From the NCBI RefSeq assembly GCF_000241525.1, contig NZ_AHIL01000026.1, positions 186,001 to 250,000 on the forward strand: a stretch of 64,000 nt of DNA, given 5' to 3'. Origin of the DNA: Comamonas testosteroni ATCC 11996. GTDB taxonomy: Bacteria; Pseudomonadota; Gammaproteobacteria; Burkholderiales; Burkholderiaceae_C. This document shows, in pieces, positions 19,476-28,506 of the stretch. The notes beneath the pieces were generated by a model. The model was not told the origin of the DNA and made no database searches. It saw only the letters and a program-made list of their open reading frames with translations. The position numbers and the translations under genes were made by a program. The stretch's first letter is position 1, and the number at the start of each line of letters is the position of its first letter.

Positions 19476-19799
19476 ATGGCCATCTCAATGACCGAGGCGG
19501 CTGCCCGTCATGTGAACCGCTATCTTTCACGTCGCGGCAAGGGGATTGGCGTGCGCCTCGGCGTGAAGACCACTGGCTGCTCCGGTCTGGCTTACAAGCT
19601 GGAGTATGTGGACGAGGTTCAGCCCGATGACGTGGTGTTCGAAGACCACGGAATCAAGGTGCTGATTGACCCCAAGAGCCTGGCCTATATCGACGGCACG
19701 GAACTGGATTTCGTGCGCGAGGGCCTGAACGAAGGCTTCAAGTTTCATAACCCCAACGAGCGTGATCGCTGCGGTTGTGGTGAGAGCTTCAGAATTTGA
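19476..19799 (+). CDS. iscA: A-type Fe-S carrier IscA
   Basis: 107 residues. Conserved cysteines are Cys35 (TTGCSG) and the CGC pair Cys99/Cys101 at the C-terminus (CGCGESF). It accepts clusters or iron and passes them to target enzymes, especially [4Fe-4S] proteins. Spacing to iscU is 4 bp. The next 146 bp hold a dispersed repeat and a terminator-like hairpin before hscB. Confidence 0.97.
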   Translation: MAISMTEAAARHVNRYLSRRGKGIGVRLGVKTTGCSGLAYKLEYVDEVQPDDVVFEDHGIKVLIDPKSLAYIDGTELDFVREGLNEGFKFHNPNERDRCGCGESFRI

Positions 19800-19895
19800 T
19801 TTTCCCCTGAGTCGCTTCGCGCCTTCCCCCAAGGGGACGACACCCTCGCTGCGAGGCGGCTCTTGCTCGGTGTCCCTGGCGCGTGTAGCGCCCAA
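19800..19895. repeat. Dispersed GC-rich intergenic repeat between iscA and hscB
   Basis: The segment has CCCCTGAG, CGCTTCGCGCCTTCCCCC, GGGGACGACACC and GAGGCGGCTCTTGCTCGG, in the same order as pieces found after fdx (22777-22882) and at 59502-59605. No gene is present. Confidence 0.7.
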
Positions 19896-19907
19896 GCATA
19901 AGAATGG

Positions 19908-19940
19908 AACCGCCTCAGCGCTGCTGCAGGCGGTTTTTTA
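19908..19940 (+). terminator. Terminator-like hairpin between iscA and hscB
   Basis: AACCGCCT (19908-19915) pairs with AGGCGGTT (19928-19935) and is followed by a run of six T. The run ends only 6 bp before the hscB start codon, so it lies inside the operon. It could reduce read-through from iscRSUA into hscBA-fdx. Confidence 0.65.
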
Positions 19941-19945
19941 ATGCC

Positions 19946-20464
19946 ATGAATCTGCAATCTGACGACTTTGAATTGTTTGGCCTGCCGCGCAAGTTTGCGC
20001 AGGAGCGCAGCCAGATCGACACACGCTGGAAAGAGCTGCAGCGCGAAGCACATCCGGACCGCTTTGCCGCCCAGGGCGCTGCCGCGCAGCGCGTGGCCAT
20101 GCAATGGTCGGTACGTATCAACGAGGCCTATCAGCGTCTCAAGGACCCGCTCAAGCGCGCGGCCTATCTGTGCGAGCTGGCTGGAGCGCCGGTGCGGGCA
20201 GAAGACAACACGGCCATGCCAGCGGCATTTCTGATGCAGCAGATGGAGTGGCGCGAAGCGCTGGAAGACGCTGTCAACGAGCAGGAGCTCGATGCACTTG
20301 AGGGCGAGATGCTCGCAGCCAAAAAGCAGATGCTTGGCGAATGCGGTCGTTTGCTGGACGAGGCTGGCGACGCCGCAGCTGCCGTGCAGCAGGTGAGAGC
20401 CCTCATGTTTGTTGCGCGATTTGCGCAAGATGTGGATCGCCGTCGCGATCAACTGGGACAATAA
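19946..20464 (+). CDS. hscB: J-domain co-chaperone HscB
   Basis: 172 residues from the ATG at 19946. The J-domain signature HPD is at 36-38 (REAHPDRFAAQ). The C-terminal three-helix part binds IscU. HscB brings IscU to HscA and stimulates its ATPase so that clusters are released. No strong ribosome site is visible because the terminator T-run lies directly upstream. The hscA gene follows after 94 bp. Confidence 0.95.
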   Translation: MNLQSDDFELFGLPRKFAQERSQIDTRWKELQREAHPDRFAAQGAAAQRVAMQWSVRINEAYQRLKDPLKRAAYLCELAGAPVRAEDNTAMPAAFLMQQMEWREALEDAVNEQELDALEGEMLAAKKQMLGECGRLLDEAGDAAAAVQQVRALMFVARFAQDVDRRRDQLGQ

Positions 20465-20558
20465 GACCCAGAGCAACGCTTTGTGCCGCTGGCGCATGGC
20501 GTATCCATCTTGAGCGGGCCAGCCACGCTGGCCTCTGACGTTTCAAAAGAAGAATTTC

Positions 20559-22418
20559 ATGGCGCTTTTGCAGATTTCCGAGCCCGGCCAATCCCCCGAT
20601 CCCCATCAGCGACGCATTGCCGTGGGCATAGACCTGGGCACCACGCACTCTCTGGTTGCCGCTGTGCGCAACGGCGTGGCCGAATGCCTGCCCGACGATC
20701 AGGGGCGTGTGCTGCTGCCTTCGGTAGTGCGCTACATGGAAATGGGCCGCCGACAGATCGGCTTTGATGCCAAGGCCGCGCAGGCGCAGGATGCTGCCAA
20801 CACTATCAGCTCGGCCAAGCGCTTCATGGGGCGAAGCCTGGCTGATATCGAATCGCCCGAGAAGCTGCCTTATCGCTTCAAGACCGATGACAGCAGCGTC
20901 ATCTCCGTCGAAACCGTGGACGGCGCCAAGACGGCCGTGGAAATCAGTGCCGAAATTCTGGCGACCCTGCGTTTCCGCGCCGAAGACACGTTTGACGACG
21001 ATCTCTATGGTGCAGTCATCACCGTGCCTGCGTACTTTGACGATGCTCAGCGCCAGGCCACCAAGGATGCAGCCAAGCTGGCCGGTATCAATCTGCTGCG
21101 CCTGATCAACGAGCCCACTGCGGCAGCCATTGCCTACGGTCTGGATAACGCAGCAGAGGGCGTCTACGCCGTCTACGATCTGGGTGGCGGCACCTTCGAT
21201 ATCTCGGTGCTGCGTCTTGCACATGGCGTGTTTGAAGTGATTGCCACTGGCGGCGACTCGGCACTGGGCGGCGACGACTACGATGACGCGCTGGCAGCCT
21301 GGGTGGCGGAAAAAACCGGCACGCAGCTGGAGTCTGCAGCAGACAAGACCGCCTGGCGTATTGCCGCGCGCCATTGCAAGCAGGCCCTGACTGAATCAGA
21401 AGTTGTAGCGTTTACCGCTGATATTTCCTCGGGTTCAGTATCTTTTGATGTCAAGCGTGAGGAGTTCATTGCGCTGACTGCTCACTTGACCAGCAAGAGC
21501 CTTGCGGCCGTGCGCCGCGCGCTCAAGGATGCAGACCTGGGCCGCGATGAGGTGCAGGGCGTCGTCATGGTCGGCGGCTCCACCCGCATGCCCCAGATTC
21601 GCCAGGCCGTGGCCGACTTTTTCGGCAGCGAGCCGCTGACCAATCTCAACCCCGACGAAGTGGTGGCTCTGGGTGCTGCCATTCAGGCCAATCAACTGGC
21701 CGGCAACAATACCGCAGGCGACTTGCTGTTGCTGGACGTGATCCCGCTGTCACTGGGCGTGGAAACCATGGGCGGCCTGTCCGAGCGCATCATCACGCGC
21801 AACGAGACCATTCCCACGGCCCGCGCGCAGGACTTCACGACCTACAAGGACGGCCAGACCGCGCTGGCCATTCATGTGGTGCAAGGTGAGCGCGACCTGG
21901 TGGCCGACTGCCGCAGCCTGGCGCGTTTCGAGCTGCGCGGCATTCCGCCCATGGCCGCCGGTGCGGCGCGCATCCGCGTGACCTTCACTGTGGATGCCGA
22001 CGGCCTGCTGTCCGTCAGCGCCAAGGAGCAACTCAGCGGCGTCGAAGCCCATATCAACGTCAAGCCTTCGTACGGCCTCTCCGACGACCAGATCGCCCAG
22101 ATGCTGCAGGACGGCTTTGCCACGGCCCAGGAGGACATGAAGGCCCGCGCCCTGGTCGAGGCCCGCGTGGATGCCGATCGCATGCTGCTGGCCACGCAAA
22201 GCGCGCTGGATGTGGATGGCGATGTGCTCGGCGCCGAACAGCGTGAGAGCATTGATGCCCTGATGGCCGCGTTGCGCGCGGCCGTCGCCAGCGATGATCC
22301 TGCCGTCGTGGAAGGCGCGACTCAGGCCCTGGCCAAGGGAACAGAGTCGTTTGCGGCCGAACGCATGAATCGCAGCATCCAGCAGGCGCTGGCTGGCAAG
22401 AGTGTCAACACCATTTAA
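20559..22418 (+). CDS. hscA: Fe-S assembly Hsp70 chaperone HscA
   Basis: 619 residues, Hsp70 family. The ATPase domain shows [12 protein letters not shown], the [13 protein letters not shown] phosphate motif and [11 protein letters not shown]. The substrate-binding domain follows, with a shorter lid than DnaK, as usual for HscA. With HscB it acts on IscU through the LPPVK motif, which is present in the IscU of this operon. Confidence 0.97.
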   Translation: MALLQISEPGQSPDPHQRRIAVGIDLGTTHSLVAAVRNGVAECLPDDQGRVLLPSVVRYMEMGRRQIGFDAKAAQAQDAANTISSAKRFMGRSLADIESPEKLPYRFKTDDSSVISVETVDGAKTAVEISAEILATLRFRAEDTFDDDLYGAVITVPAYFDDAQRQATKDAAKLAGINLLRLINEPTAAAIAYGLDNAAEGVYAVYDLGGGTFDISVLRLAHGVFEVIATGGDSALGGDDYDDALAAWVAEKTGTQLESAADKTAWRIAARHCKQALTESEVVAFTADISSGSVSFDVKREEFIALTAHLTSKSLAAVRRALKDADLGRDEVQGVVMVGGSTRMPQIRQAVADFFGSEPLTNLNPDEVVALGAAIQANQLAGNNTAGDLLLLDVIPLSLGVETMGGLSERIITRNETIPTARAQDFTTYKDGQTALAIHVVQGERDLVADCRSLARFELRGIPPMAAGAARIRVTFTVDADGLLSVSAKEQLSGVEAHINVKPSYGLSDDQIAQMLQDGFATAQEDMKARALVEARVDADRMLLATQSALDVDGDVLGAEQRESIDALMAALRAAVASDDPAVVEGATQALAKGTESFAAERMNRSIQQALAGKSVNTI

Positions 22419-22433
22419 TTCATAAACAGAACA

Positions 22434-22772
22434 ATGCCCATCATCAAAATTCTTCCTCACGCCGAGTACTGCCCCAACGGAACGGAAATCGAAGCGCCTG
22501 TCGGCACCTCGATCTGCGAAGCCATGCTGGACAACGGTATCAATATCGAGCATGCCTGTGATATGAGCTGCGCCTGCACGACCTGCCATGTCATCGTCAA
22601 GGAGGGCTTCAACTCCCTGAACGAGGCGGAGGAAGAGGAAGAAGACCTGCTGGACAAGGCCTGGGGTCTGCAGCCTCAGTCGCGCCTGTCCTGCCAGGCG
22701 ATTCTGGCGCGCGAGAATGTGACGGTGGAGATCCCCAAGTACTCCATCAATCACGCCAAGGAAAATCACTGA
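22434..22772 (+). CDS. fdx: ISC-system [2Fe-2S] ferredoxin
   Basis: 112 residues, adrenodoxin-type ferredoxin. The four cluster ligands are Cys42, Cys48, Cys51 and Cys87, at the same positions as in E. coli Fdx. It supplies electrons for cluster assembly on IscU. It begins 15 bp after hscA and is the last clear gene of the operon; no iscX follows within the window. Confidence 0.96.
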   Translation: MPIIKILPHAEYCPNGTEIEAPVGTSICEAMLDNGINIEHACDMSCACTTCHVIVKEGFNSLNEAEEEEEDLLDKAWGLQPQSRLSCQAILARENVTVEIPKYSINHAKENH

Positions 22773-22776
22773 GCAC

Positions 22777-22882
22777 CCCCTGAGGCGCTTTGCGCCTTCC
22801 CCCCTCTCTCTACGCGCTTCGCACTAGGGGAGGAGGACGACACCCCTAGCGCGGTGGCGCTTCCTCGGTGTCCTGGCTTTGG
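22777..22882. repeat. Dispersed GC-rich repeat after fdx
   Basis: The first 27 bases (22777-22803) are identical to 59502-59528. The element contains GAGGCGC TTT GCGCCTTC, a small hairpin, then GGAGGACGACACC and TCCTCGGTGTCCTGG. It separates the isc operon from dnaQ. Confidence 0.75.
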
Positions 22883-22944
22883 TGCGCGCTTGTTTTAGAA
22901 ATTGTTGGGCGATGTGAGCGCCGCAGGTAATTGGGAGAAATTGA

Positions 22945-23676
22945 ATGTCGCGTCAAATTGTTCTGGATACGGAAACCACGGGTCTGTCTCCCATTGACGG
23001 CGACCGCCTGATCGAGCTGGGCTGCGTGGAGCTGGTCAACCGCAAGCTCACCGGCAACAATCTGCACCTGTACTTCAATGCGGGTCGCGACAGCCACCCC
23101 GATGCCTTGCGTGTGCATGGCATCACCACGGAGTTCCTCAAGGACAAGCCGCGCTTCGAGCAGAAGATCGACGAGATCTGGGAGTATCTGCAAGGGGCCG
23201 AGCTCATCATCCACAATGCGCCGTTCGACCTGGGCTTTCTGAACAACGAGCTCAAGCTGGCCAAGCGCCCGCCACTCAAGCAGTGCGTGGGCGGAGTCCT
23301 CGACACCCTGGTCATGGCCAAGGAGATGTATCCGGGCAAGCGCAACTCGCTGGACTCGCTGTGCGATCGTCTGGGTGTCGACAATTCCAACCGTACGCTT
23401 CACGGCGCCTTGCTTGATGCGGAGCTGCTGGCGGATGTCTACATCAATCTGACGCGCGGGCAGGATGCCTTGCTCATGACAGAGGAGCCTGCAGATGCCC
23501 CGGCGGCCGGGACGATGATCGTTGCGTCGGTGGACCTGAGCAGCTTCAAGCTGCCGGTGCTGCGTGCCAACGAGCAGGAGCAGTCGGCTCACGACGATGT
23601 GCTCAAGCAGATGGATAAATCCAGCGGCGGCAAGACCGCTTGGCGTAACTTTGAAAATGTGAGCGCCAATCCCTGA
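22945..23676 (+). CDS. dnaQ: DNA polymerase III epsilon subunit (3'-5' proofreading exonuclease)
   Basis: 243 residues, DEDDh exonuclease family. Exo I (LDTETTGLS), Exo II (IIHNAPFDLGFL) and Exo III (HGALLDAELLADVY) are all visible. A C-terminal extension of about 60 residues would carry the segment that binds the polymerase alpha subunit. It removes mismatched bases during replication. A GGGAGAAATT site precedes the ATG. The gene ends 16 bp before a tRNA-Val gene. Confidence 0.95.
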   Translation: MSRQIVLDTETTGLSPIDGDRLIELGCVELVNRKLTGNNLHLYFNAGRDSHPDALRVHGITTEFLKDKPRFEQKIDEIWEYLQGAELIIHNAPFDLGFLNNELKLAKRPPLKQCVGGVLDTLVMAKEMYPGKRNSLDSLCDRLGVDNSNRTLHGALLDAELLADVYINLTRGQDALLMTEEPADAPAAGTMIVASVDLSSFKLPVLRANEQEQSAHDDVLKQMDKSSGGKTAWRNFENVSANP

Positions 23677-23682
23677 TACAAT
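23651..23682 (+). promoter_or_regulatory. Candidate promoter of the tRNA-Val gene
   Basis: A -10 like TACAAT (23677-23682) directly follows the dnaQ stop codon, 10 bp before the tRNA. A TTGAAA at 23651-23656, inside dnaQ, could be the -35, but the 20-bp spacing is long. Co-transcription with dnaQ is also possible. Confidence 0.4.
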
Positions 23683-23692
23683 AACGCTTATC

Positions 23693-23767
23693 GGGTGATT
23701 AGCTCAGCGGTAGAGCACTGCCTTCACACGGCAGGGGTCACATGTTCGATCCATGTATCACCCACCA
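23693..23767 (+). tRNA. tRNA-Val (anticodon CAC)
   Basis: The 7-bp acceptor stem GGGTGAT pairs with ATCACCC, the D arm reads GCTC/GAGC, and the anticodon stem CTGCC/GGCAG encloses the loop TTCACAC with anticodon CAC. The T arm contains GTTCGATCC. The 3' CCA is encoded. Total length is 75 nt. Confidence 0.95.
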
Positions 23768-23773
23768 GATATC

Positions 23774-23809
23774 AAACCCTCTTGAGTCAATGATTCAAGA
23801 GGGTTTTTT
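23774..23809 (+). terminator. Terminator after tRNA-Val
   Basis: A perfect 12-bp stem (23774-23785 with 23795-23806) has a 9-nt loop and ends in a T-run 6 nt long. It lies 6 bp after the tRNA. Confidence 0.9.
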
Positions 23810-23982
23810 GTTTTGGGAATGCGAATTGCATTCATCCCGTTGATACATGTCGAGCTGATCCAGACTGCGGTGTTCGGGCTCGTGCGCGAGCCGTTGGGAC
23901 TCGGCGGGCGCCATGTGCTCAAGAGCATGACTCCGTGGCAGAGCGTCTGCTCGGCCTCTGCAGCTTGCGCAGGACCAGGCAG

Positions 23983-24774
23983 TCAGTTGCCGGTGATGCG
24001 GCGCACGGCTGCGAAATACCAGGCATCGGGCAGGCAGCGCAGCAGACGCATCCAGCGGGTGAAGCGTCGCGGAAAATTCATCTCGAAACGTCCCTGGGCC
24101 CAGCCTTGCAGCATATGCTGGGCAGCCTCGTCCGCATCAATCAGGGCGGGCATGCTGAATTGGTTCTGCGCCGTCAGCGGTGTATCGACAAAGCCGGGGT
24201 TGATGATGGATACACCCAGGCCCCGGTCGTGCAGGTCCAGATAGAGGTTTTCGGCCAGGTTGTTAAGTGCCGCCTTGGTTGGGCCGTAGGCAAGGGACAT
24301 CGGCAGCCCGCGATAGCCGGCCACCGAGCCGACCAGTGCCAGATGGCCTTGCCCCGCCGCAAGCAGCATCGGGAGCACGGCATCGAGCAAATGCAGGGCG
24401 CCGCCATAGTTCACGGCCAGGTGGCGCTGCATCTCGGACAGGTCGAACTCCGTGGCGCGCTGGGGCTTGTAGCGGCCTGCGCAATAGAGAATCAGGTCGG
24501 GAGCCTTGCCGCAATGAACCTGCACGTCCCGGGCCGCTGCAGTCAGGGCAGCGGCGTCGGTCACGTCCAGCGGCAGGGCCAGACAGCCGTCGTGGCTGCG
24601 CACGAAATCCTGCAGGGCGTCGCCCTGGCGCGCAGAGACGATCAACCTGGCTCCCTGCCTGTGCAGCGCGTCGGCCGTGGCCCGACCTATGCCCGAGGAG
24701 GCTCCCAGAATCCAGGCCGAGCGACCCTGCCAGTCGCGCAGTGGCGGGTTCAGCCGTGCACAGAGCAGCGACAT
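23983..24774 (-). CDS. Short-chain dehydrogenase/reductase, last gene of the lipid-modification operon
   Basis: 263 residues from the ATG at 24774, which follows AAGGAG at 8 nt; a GTG at 24783 overlapping the previous stop is less likely. The SDR cofactor motif GASSGIGRA is followed by an NYGG-like stretch, Ser in LVGSVAGYRG and the YGPTKAA catalytic Tyr/Lys pair. It is the seventh and last gene of a run with overlaps or short gaps. It presumably reduces or oxidises a fatty-acyl or other lipid intermediate, inferred only from its partners. Confidence 0.9.
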   Translation of the reverse strand: MSLLCARLNPPLRDWQGRSAWILGASSGIGRATADALHRQGARLIVSARQGDALQDFVRSHDGCLALPLDVTDAAALTAAARDVQVHCGKAPDLILYCAGRYKPQRATEFDLSEMQRHLAVNYGGALHLLDAVLPMLLAAGQGHLALVGSVAGYRGLPMSLAYGPTKAALNNLAENLYLDLHDRGLGVSIINPGFVDTPLTAQNQFSMPALIDADEAAQHMLQGWAQGRFEMNFPRRFTRWMRLLRCLPDAWYFAAVRRITGN

Positions 24775-24779
24775 GATCT

Positions 24780-25340
24780 TCACTCCTTGACGATGGCAAG
24801 TGTCACATCGCCCAGATGCAGGCCAAGCTTGCTCATGGCGGTGCGGTTGAGCAGGGTGCGTCCGTCGATCAGGAACATCCAGTCATCCATGCTGACATTC
24901 CAGACTCTTCCATTCACGGGCAGGGCCAGCACATAGCTCCAGTGGATGGCATTGCCAGCGCTTAGGCCCTGGGCTTCGCCCACCACGTCGTCGGCGCGGC
25001 CGCTGTAGCGCCCGTCGCCCAGGTGGCGGAGATGCCAGATGCGCTGCTGCGTGCTGCCGTCGCTGTAGACGAAGTGCTCGTTCAGCGTGCCCTCGTCGCC
25101 CTTCCAGCTCCCTGTCATGCGCACTGTGAAGCGCTTGACCACCTTGCCCGAGCGGTCCGTGAACATGCCGTGCGCCGTCAGCGGCCCGTTGAAGTACTGG
25201 CGCAGGTCCAGTTGCGGCTGCTCCCTGGCATAGTCCTGCACGGAAGGCCCGGCGCAGCCCGCAAGGCTCAGCGCCAATGCCGCGCCCAGGCAGGCACGCC
25301 GCAGTGGCGAAAACGATGTGGAACGGATGATGTGGCTCAT
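24780..25340 (-). CDS. DUF3833-family lipoprotein
   Basis: 186 residues. The N-terminus has a lipoprotein signal ending in the lipobox LAGC (about residues 26-29), so it is exported and lipid-anchored. The body (LDLRQYFNGPLTAHGMFTDRSGKVVKRFTV ... in pieces, and WNVSMDDWMFLIDGRTLLNRT) matches the DUF3833 family as I remember it. These beta-barrel-like proteins are commonly found next to Cfa-type methyltransferase genes. The function is unknown; binding or shaping a lipid product in the envelope is a guess. It overlaps the MFS gene by 4 bp. Confidence 0.85.
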   Translation of the reverse strand: MSHIIRSTSFSPLRRACLGAALALSLAGCAGPSVQDYAREQPQLDLRQYFNGPLTAHGMFTDRSGKVVKRFTVRMTGSWKGDEGTLNEHFVYSDGSTQQRIWHLRHLGDGRYSGRADDVVGEAQGLSAGNAIHWSYVLALPVNGRVWNVSMDDWMFLIDGRTLLNRTAMSKLGLHLGDVTLAIVKE

Positions 25341-26623
25341 ATGTGCCTCCAGGAAGAATGCAGACGCTCGGCGCGCCAGAGCAGGGTCGCTGCTGCGAGC
25401 TTGAGCAGGCAGGGCAGGCCGCCATAGGCCCAGGCCAGCGCCTGCAAGCCTGCGGGCTCGCTGGCACCGCTGCGGTAGCCGGCTGCCGACAGCAGCGGCA
25501 GGGCCAGGCCCGCCGCCAGGGCCAGGTTGAGCTTGGTGGCGCAGGTCCACCAGCCCAGGTAGCGGCCTTCGCTGCGGCCGCCTTCGCCGGATTCGTGAAT
25601 CACGCCTGTGAGCAATGCACCCGGCAGGGCCAGATCCGCGCCCAGGGCCAGACCGCTGGCCAAGCAGATCACGGCAAAAGCCATTCCGTCGCCTTCGCCC
25701 AGCCAGGGCGTGAAGCCGAAGGCCAGCACGCTGGCAAGCATGCCGGCCCGCCAGCTGGGTGCCAGACCCCAGCGTGCAACGGCTTTTACCCACAGCGGCA
25801 GGCCCAGGGCCGCAGCGCCGAAGAAGCAAAGCAGCAGTACCGGCTGCAGTTCCGAGGCCTGCAGCCGGTCTGCCACAAAGAAAGGCAGCAGGGTGGCGGG
25901 AATGGCGGCAGCCACCCCGTTGATCATGAAGATGGCCAGCAGCCGCCTGAAGCCTGCATTGGCCCATGGCGAGCTGGCAGGCCCGGTCACGGACTGCGGT
26001 TGTTGTTGTGGAACCGGAGTCTTGAGCCGCAACAGGCCGATCAGGCCCAGTGCCAGGCCCAGGGCGAGAAATCCTGTGGTCGCATCCAGTCCCAGCCAGG
26101 CCGGCAGCATGCTGGCCAGCAGCACGCCCGTCAGGCTGGCTCCTTCGCGCCAGGCTGTGACACGCGCACGCCAGGCGGGCTCACCGCCCCAGCGCGTGCC
26201 CCAGGCCTGGTGGAGGATGACGAGCACGCTATAGGCCAGCGTACACACCAGCAGGCTGCAGGCAAGCCAGCCCAGCAGGCCCATCTTGTTCTGCGTATCG
26301 AAAGGCGGATGCCAGAGGGCGCCGAAGCCCAGCGCCATCAGCAGGCCGGCCAGGATCGCCGCACTGGCGGTGCAAACCACGCCTTGGCGCAGAAGGCGGT
26401 CGACCCAGCGGCCGATGGCCGGGTCGAGCAGGGCGTCGAAGGCCCGTGTGGCCAGCAGCACGGCGCCCAGTCCCGCCAGCGGAGCGCCCGCCACGCTGGC
26501 GTAGTGGTAGGGCAGGTTCACATACAGTGGCAGGGAGGCGAAGGCCAGCGGAGCGGCCAGAGCGCCATAGGCCAGGCCTGTGCGCCAAGGCAGGTGGTGG
26601 GCGGTGGCCGTATGTGAAACCAT
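25337..26623 (-). CDS. MFS transporter of the lipid-modification operon
   Basis: 428 residues with about 12 hydrophobic segments. The N-terminal region (LPLYVNLPYHYASVAG, then TRAFDALLDPAIGRWVDR) resembles the GPH/MelB-like branch of the major facilitator superfamily. The substrate is unknown; location suggests a lipid precursor, a lysolipid or an ion used with the pathway. It is followed by the DUF3833 gene with a 4-bp overlap and preceded by the chalcone-isomerase-like gene by 18 bp. Confidence 0.85.
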   Translation of the reverse strand: MVSHTATAHHLPWRTGLAYGALAAPLAFASLPLYVNLPYHYASVAGAPLAGLGAVLLATRAFDALLDPAIGRWVDRLLRQGVVCTASAAILAGLLMALGFGALWHPPFDTQNKMGLLGWLACSLLVCTLAYSVLVILHQAWGTRWGGEPAWRARVTAWREGASLTGVLLASMLPAWLGLDATTGFLALGLALGLIGLLRLKTPVPQQQPQSVTGPASSPWANAGFRRLLAIFMINGVAAAIPATLLPFFVADRLQASELQPVLLLCFFGAAALGLPLWVKAVARWGLAPSWRAGMLASVLAFGFTPWLGEGDGMAFAVICLASGLALGADLALPGALLTGVIHESGEGGRSEGRYLGWWTCATKLNLALAAGLALPLLSAAGYRSGASEPAGLQALAWAYGGLPCLLKLAAATLLWRAERLHSSWRHI

Positions 26624-26641
26624 GAGATGCTCCGCTGGCGC

Positions 26642-27232
26642 TCAGCCCAGGCCCAGCAGCGAACTGCGCATGGCAGGGGCCGAAGTCTGCGGCGACAGCC
26701 AGATACCGAAGAACAGGCGTGCATACTCAGCGTCGCGCAGCTGCGCGGTCTGGCGACCGTTATGGAAGAAGCGCACCTCGCCCTGGCCGTCGTTCAGACC
26801 CAGCAGTCTGTCCTGGGCCTGCACGTCGGGGAAGGCCAGTTTCATCAGCTCCAGCCATTGCCGGGCCTGCTCCTCGGTGAAGCTGCCCACCCTGCGCATT
26901 TCGGCGATGGAGCGCTCGGCAATGGCCATGCCTTCGAGCTTGCGGTCATAGACCAGCTCCAGCGCAAACGGGTGTCGGGCGTAGTCTTCGGCGGGGAAAC
27001 CGGGGCCGGCCCACAGCCTTGCCTCGTAGACACGCAGACCGAAAAAGCGCAGCACGCCTTTGCCGACCAGGCGTCCGGCAGGCAGCGTGCTGCGCAGTTC
27101 GATGGGGAGATCTGCTGTCGGGGTCGTGGCGTGGGTCAGGTTTGACATGGCGGTCAGTGAAGGGGCAAGAGCGCAGGCAGCGCCCCAGGCCAAGGCCTGG
27201 CGGCGGTGCGCGCGGGGTTGAGGGGCAGTCAT
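26642..27232 (-). CDS. Chalcone-isomerase-like exported protein
   Basis: 196 residues from the ATG at 27232, which overlaps the Cfa-type stop in an ATGA. A leader with RRQALAWGAACALAPSLTA suggests export by Tat or Sec. The body has LPAGRLVGKGVLRFFGLRVYEARLW as its conserved entry (given as one family region) and fits the chalcone isomerase-like fold. Bacterial members are thought to be fatty-acid-binding rather than true chalcone isomerases. Together with DUF3833 it gives the operon two envelope proteins. Confidence 0.82.
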   Translation of the reverse strand: MTAPQPRAHRRQALAWGAACALAPSLTAMSNLTHATTPTADLPIELRSTLPAGRLVGKGVLRFFGLRVYEARLWAGPGFPAEDYARHPFALELVYDRKLEGMAIAERSIAEMRRVGSFTEEQARQWLELMKLAFPDVQAQDRLLGLNDGQGEVRFFHNGRQTAQLRDAEYARLFFGIWLSPQTSAPAMRSSLLGLG

Positions 27233-28506
27233 GGCAGTGGCCTGCGCAGGGTGAACTGGACGACATCGGTGTTGCCGGTGTCGAAGGCCGCTTCGCAATA
27301 GGCAAGGTAGAAGCGCCAGATGCGCACAAAGCGCTCGTCAAAGCCCAGGGAGCGAACGGCGTCGAGCTGGTGCTCGAAGGACTGGCGCCAGCGGCGCAGC
27401 GTTTCCGCATAGTCGCGGCCGAAGGCCAGGTGATGCTCGACCATCAGGCCGGCACGCCGTGCTTCCTGCTCAAAGGCGGAAATGCTGGGCAGCAGCCCGC
27501 CGGGGAAGATGTACTGCTGTATGAAGTCTGTGGAGCGAAGATAGCGAGAGAACAGGTCTTCGCGCAGTGTGATGGTCTGTATGCAGGCCAGGCCTCCGGG
27601 CTTGAGGCAGTCGCGCAGTGTCTGGAAGTAGCCGCGCCAGTATTCGCGGCCCACGGCCTCGAACATCTCGATGGATACGATGGCATCGAAGGGCTGGCGG
27701 GCATGCAGGGCGGGCAGGTCGCGGTAGTCCTGGTAGTGCAGCTCCACGGCATCGCTCAGGCCAGATTGCTGCATGCGCAGTTGTCCCCAGGTCAACTGCT
27801 CGCGCGACAGCGTCACGCCCTTGACCCGGGCTCCGAATTCGCGGGCTGCGGTCTCTGCCAGGCCACCCCAGCCGCAGCCTATCTCCAGCAGGCGCTGGCC
27901 GTGCTGTAGCCGCACCTCGTTCAGCGTGCGTCTGAGCTTGGCCTGCTGGGCTGCCTGCAGGTCGGCTTGTTGCAGCGATTCGCCCGTGCGGCCCTCGAAC
28001 CAGGCTGCGCTATAGCTCATGCCGGGGTCCAGCCACATCCGGTAGAAGTCATTGCCCAGGTCGTAATGGGCATGAATGTTTCTGGCGCTGCCGGCCCGCG
28101 TATTGCGTTGCAGCAGGTGACGCAGGCGGTAGCCCAACCTGCCCCACCAGCTGCCGTAGACCAGGCTTTGCACATGGTCGCGGTTGGACATGCACAGCCG
28201 CAGCAGCGCAGCCAGGTCGGGGCTGTCCCATTCACCTGCGATATAGCCCTCGGCCAGACCGATATCGCCCGACTTCAGGGTGCGTTCCAGTGCCTGCCAG
28301 TCATGCAGCACGCAATGTGCGTCGGCGAGGCCGGATGCACAGCGAAGCTGGGGCAGGTGCAGCAAGTGACCGTCGGGCTGCTCCAGGTCCAGCTGCCCGC
28401 GGGGCAGACGTTCGAGCAGGTTCAGCACACGGCGTGCCCGCGCAGGCGTGCGGCGCGGTGTGGCGGCGGCGGCGGGGCTCAGCAAGGGGGCGGCGGTGGT
28501 GTTCAT
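27229..28506 (-). CDS. Cyclopropane-fatty-acyl-phospholipid synthase family methyltransferase
   Basis: 425 residues. The SAM-binding motif LLEIGCGWGGLAETAA and the FDAIVSIEMFEAVG segment are typical of Cfa and its relatives. HAHYDLGNDFYRMWLD precedes them, as in Cfa. Such enzymes methylate the double bond of unsaturated acyl chains in phospholipids, giving cyclopropane, methyl-branched or furan-precursor fatty acids. Presence of DUF1365 and an FAD enzyme suggests a modification beyond simple cyclopropanation. It overlaps both neighbours by 4 bp. A separate housekeeping cfa gene may exist elsewhere. Confidence 0.9.
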   Translation of the reverse strand: MNTTAAPLLSPAAAATPRRTPARARRVLNLLERLPRGQLDLEQPDGHLLHLPQLRCASGLADAHCVLHDWQALERTLKSGDIGLAEGYIAGEWDSPDLAALLRLCMSNRDHVQSLVYGSWWGRLGYRLRHLLQRNTRAGSARNIHAHYDLGNDFYRMWLDPGMSYSAAWFEGRTGESLQQADLQAAQQAKLRRTLNEVRLQHGQRLLEIGCGWGGLAETAAREFGARVKGVTLSREQLTWGQLRMQQSGLSDAVELHYQDYRDLPALHARQPFDAIVSIEMFEAVGREYWRGYFQTLRDCLKPGGLACIQTITLREDLFSRYLRSTDFIQQYIFPGGLLPSISAFEQEARRAGLMVEHHLAFGRDYAETLRRWRQSFEHQLDAVRSLGFDERFVRIWRFYLAYCEAAFDTGNTDVVQFTLRRPLP

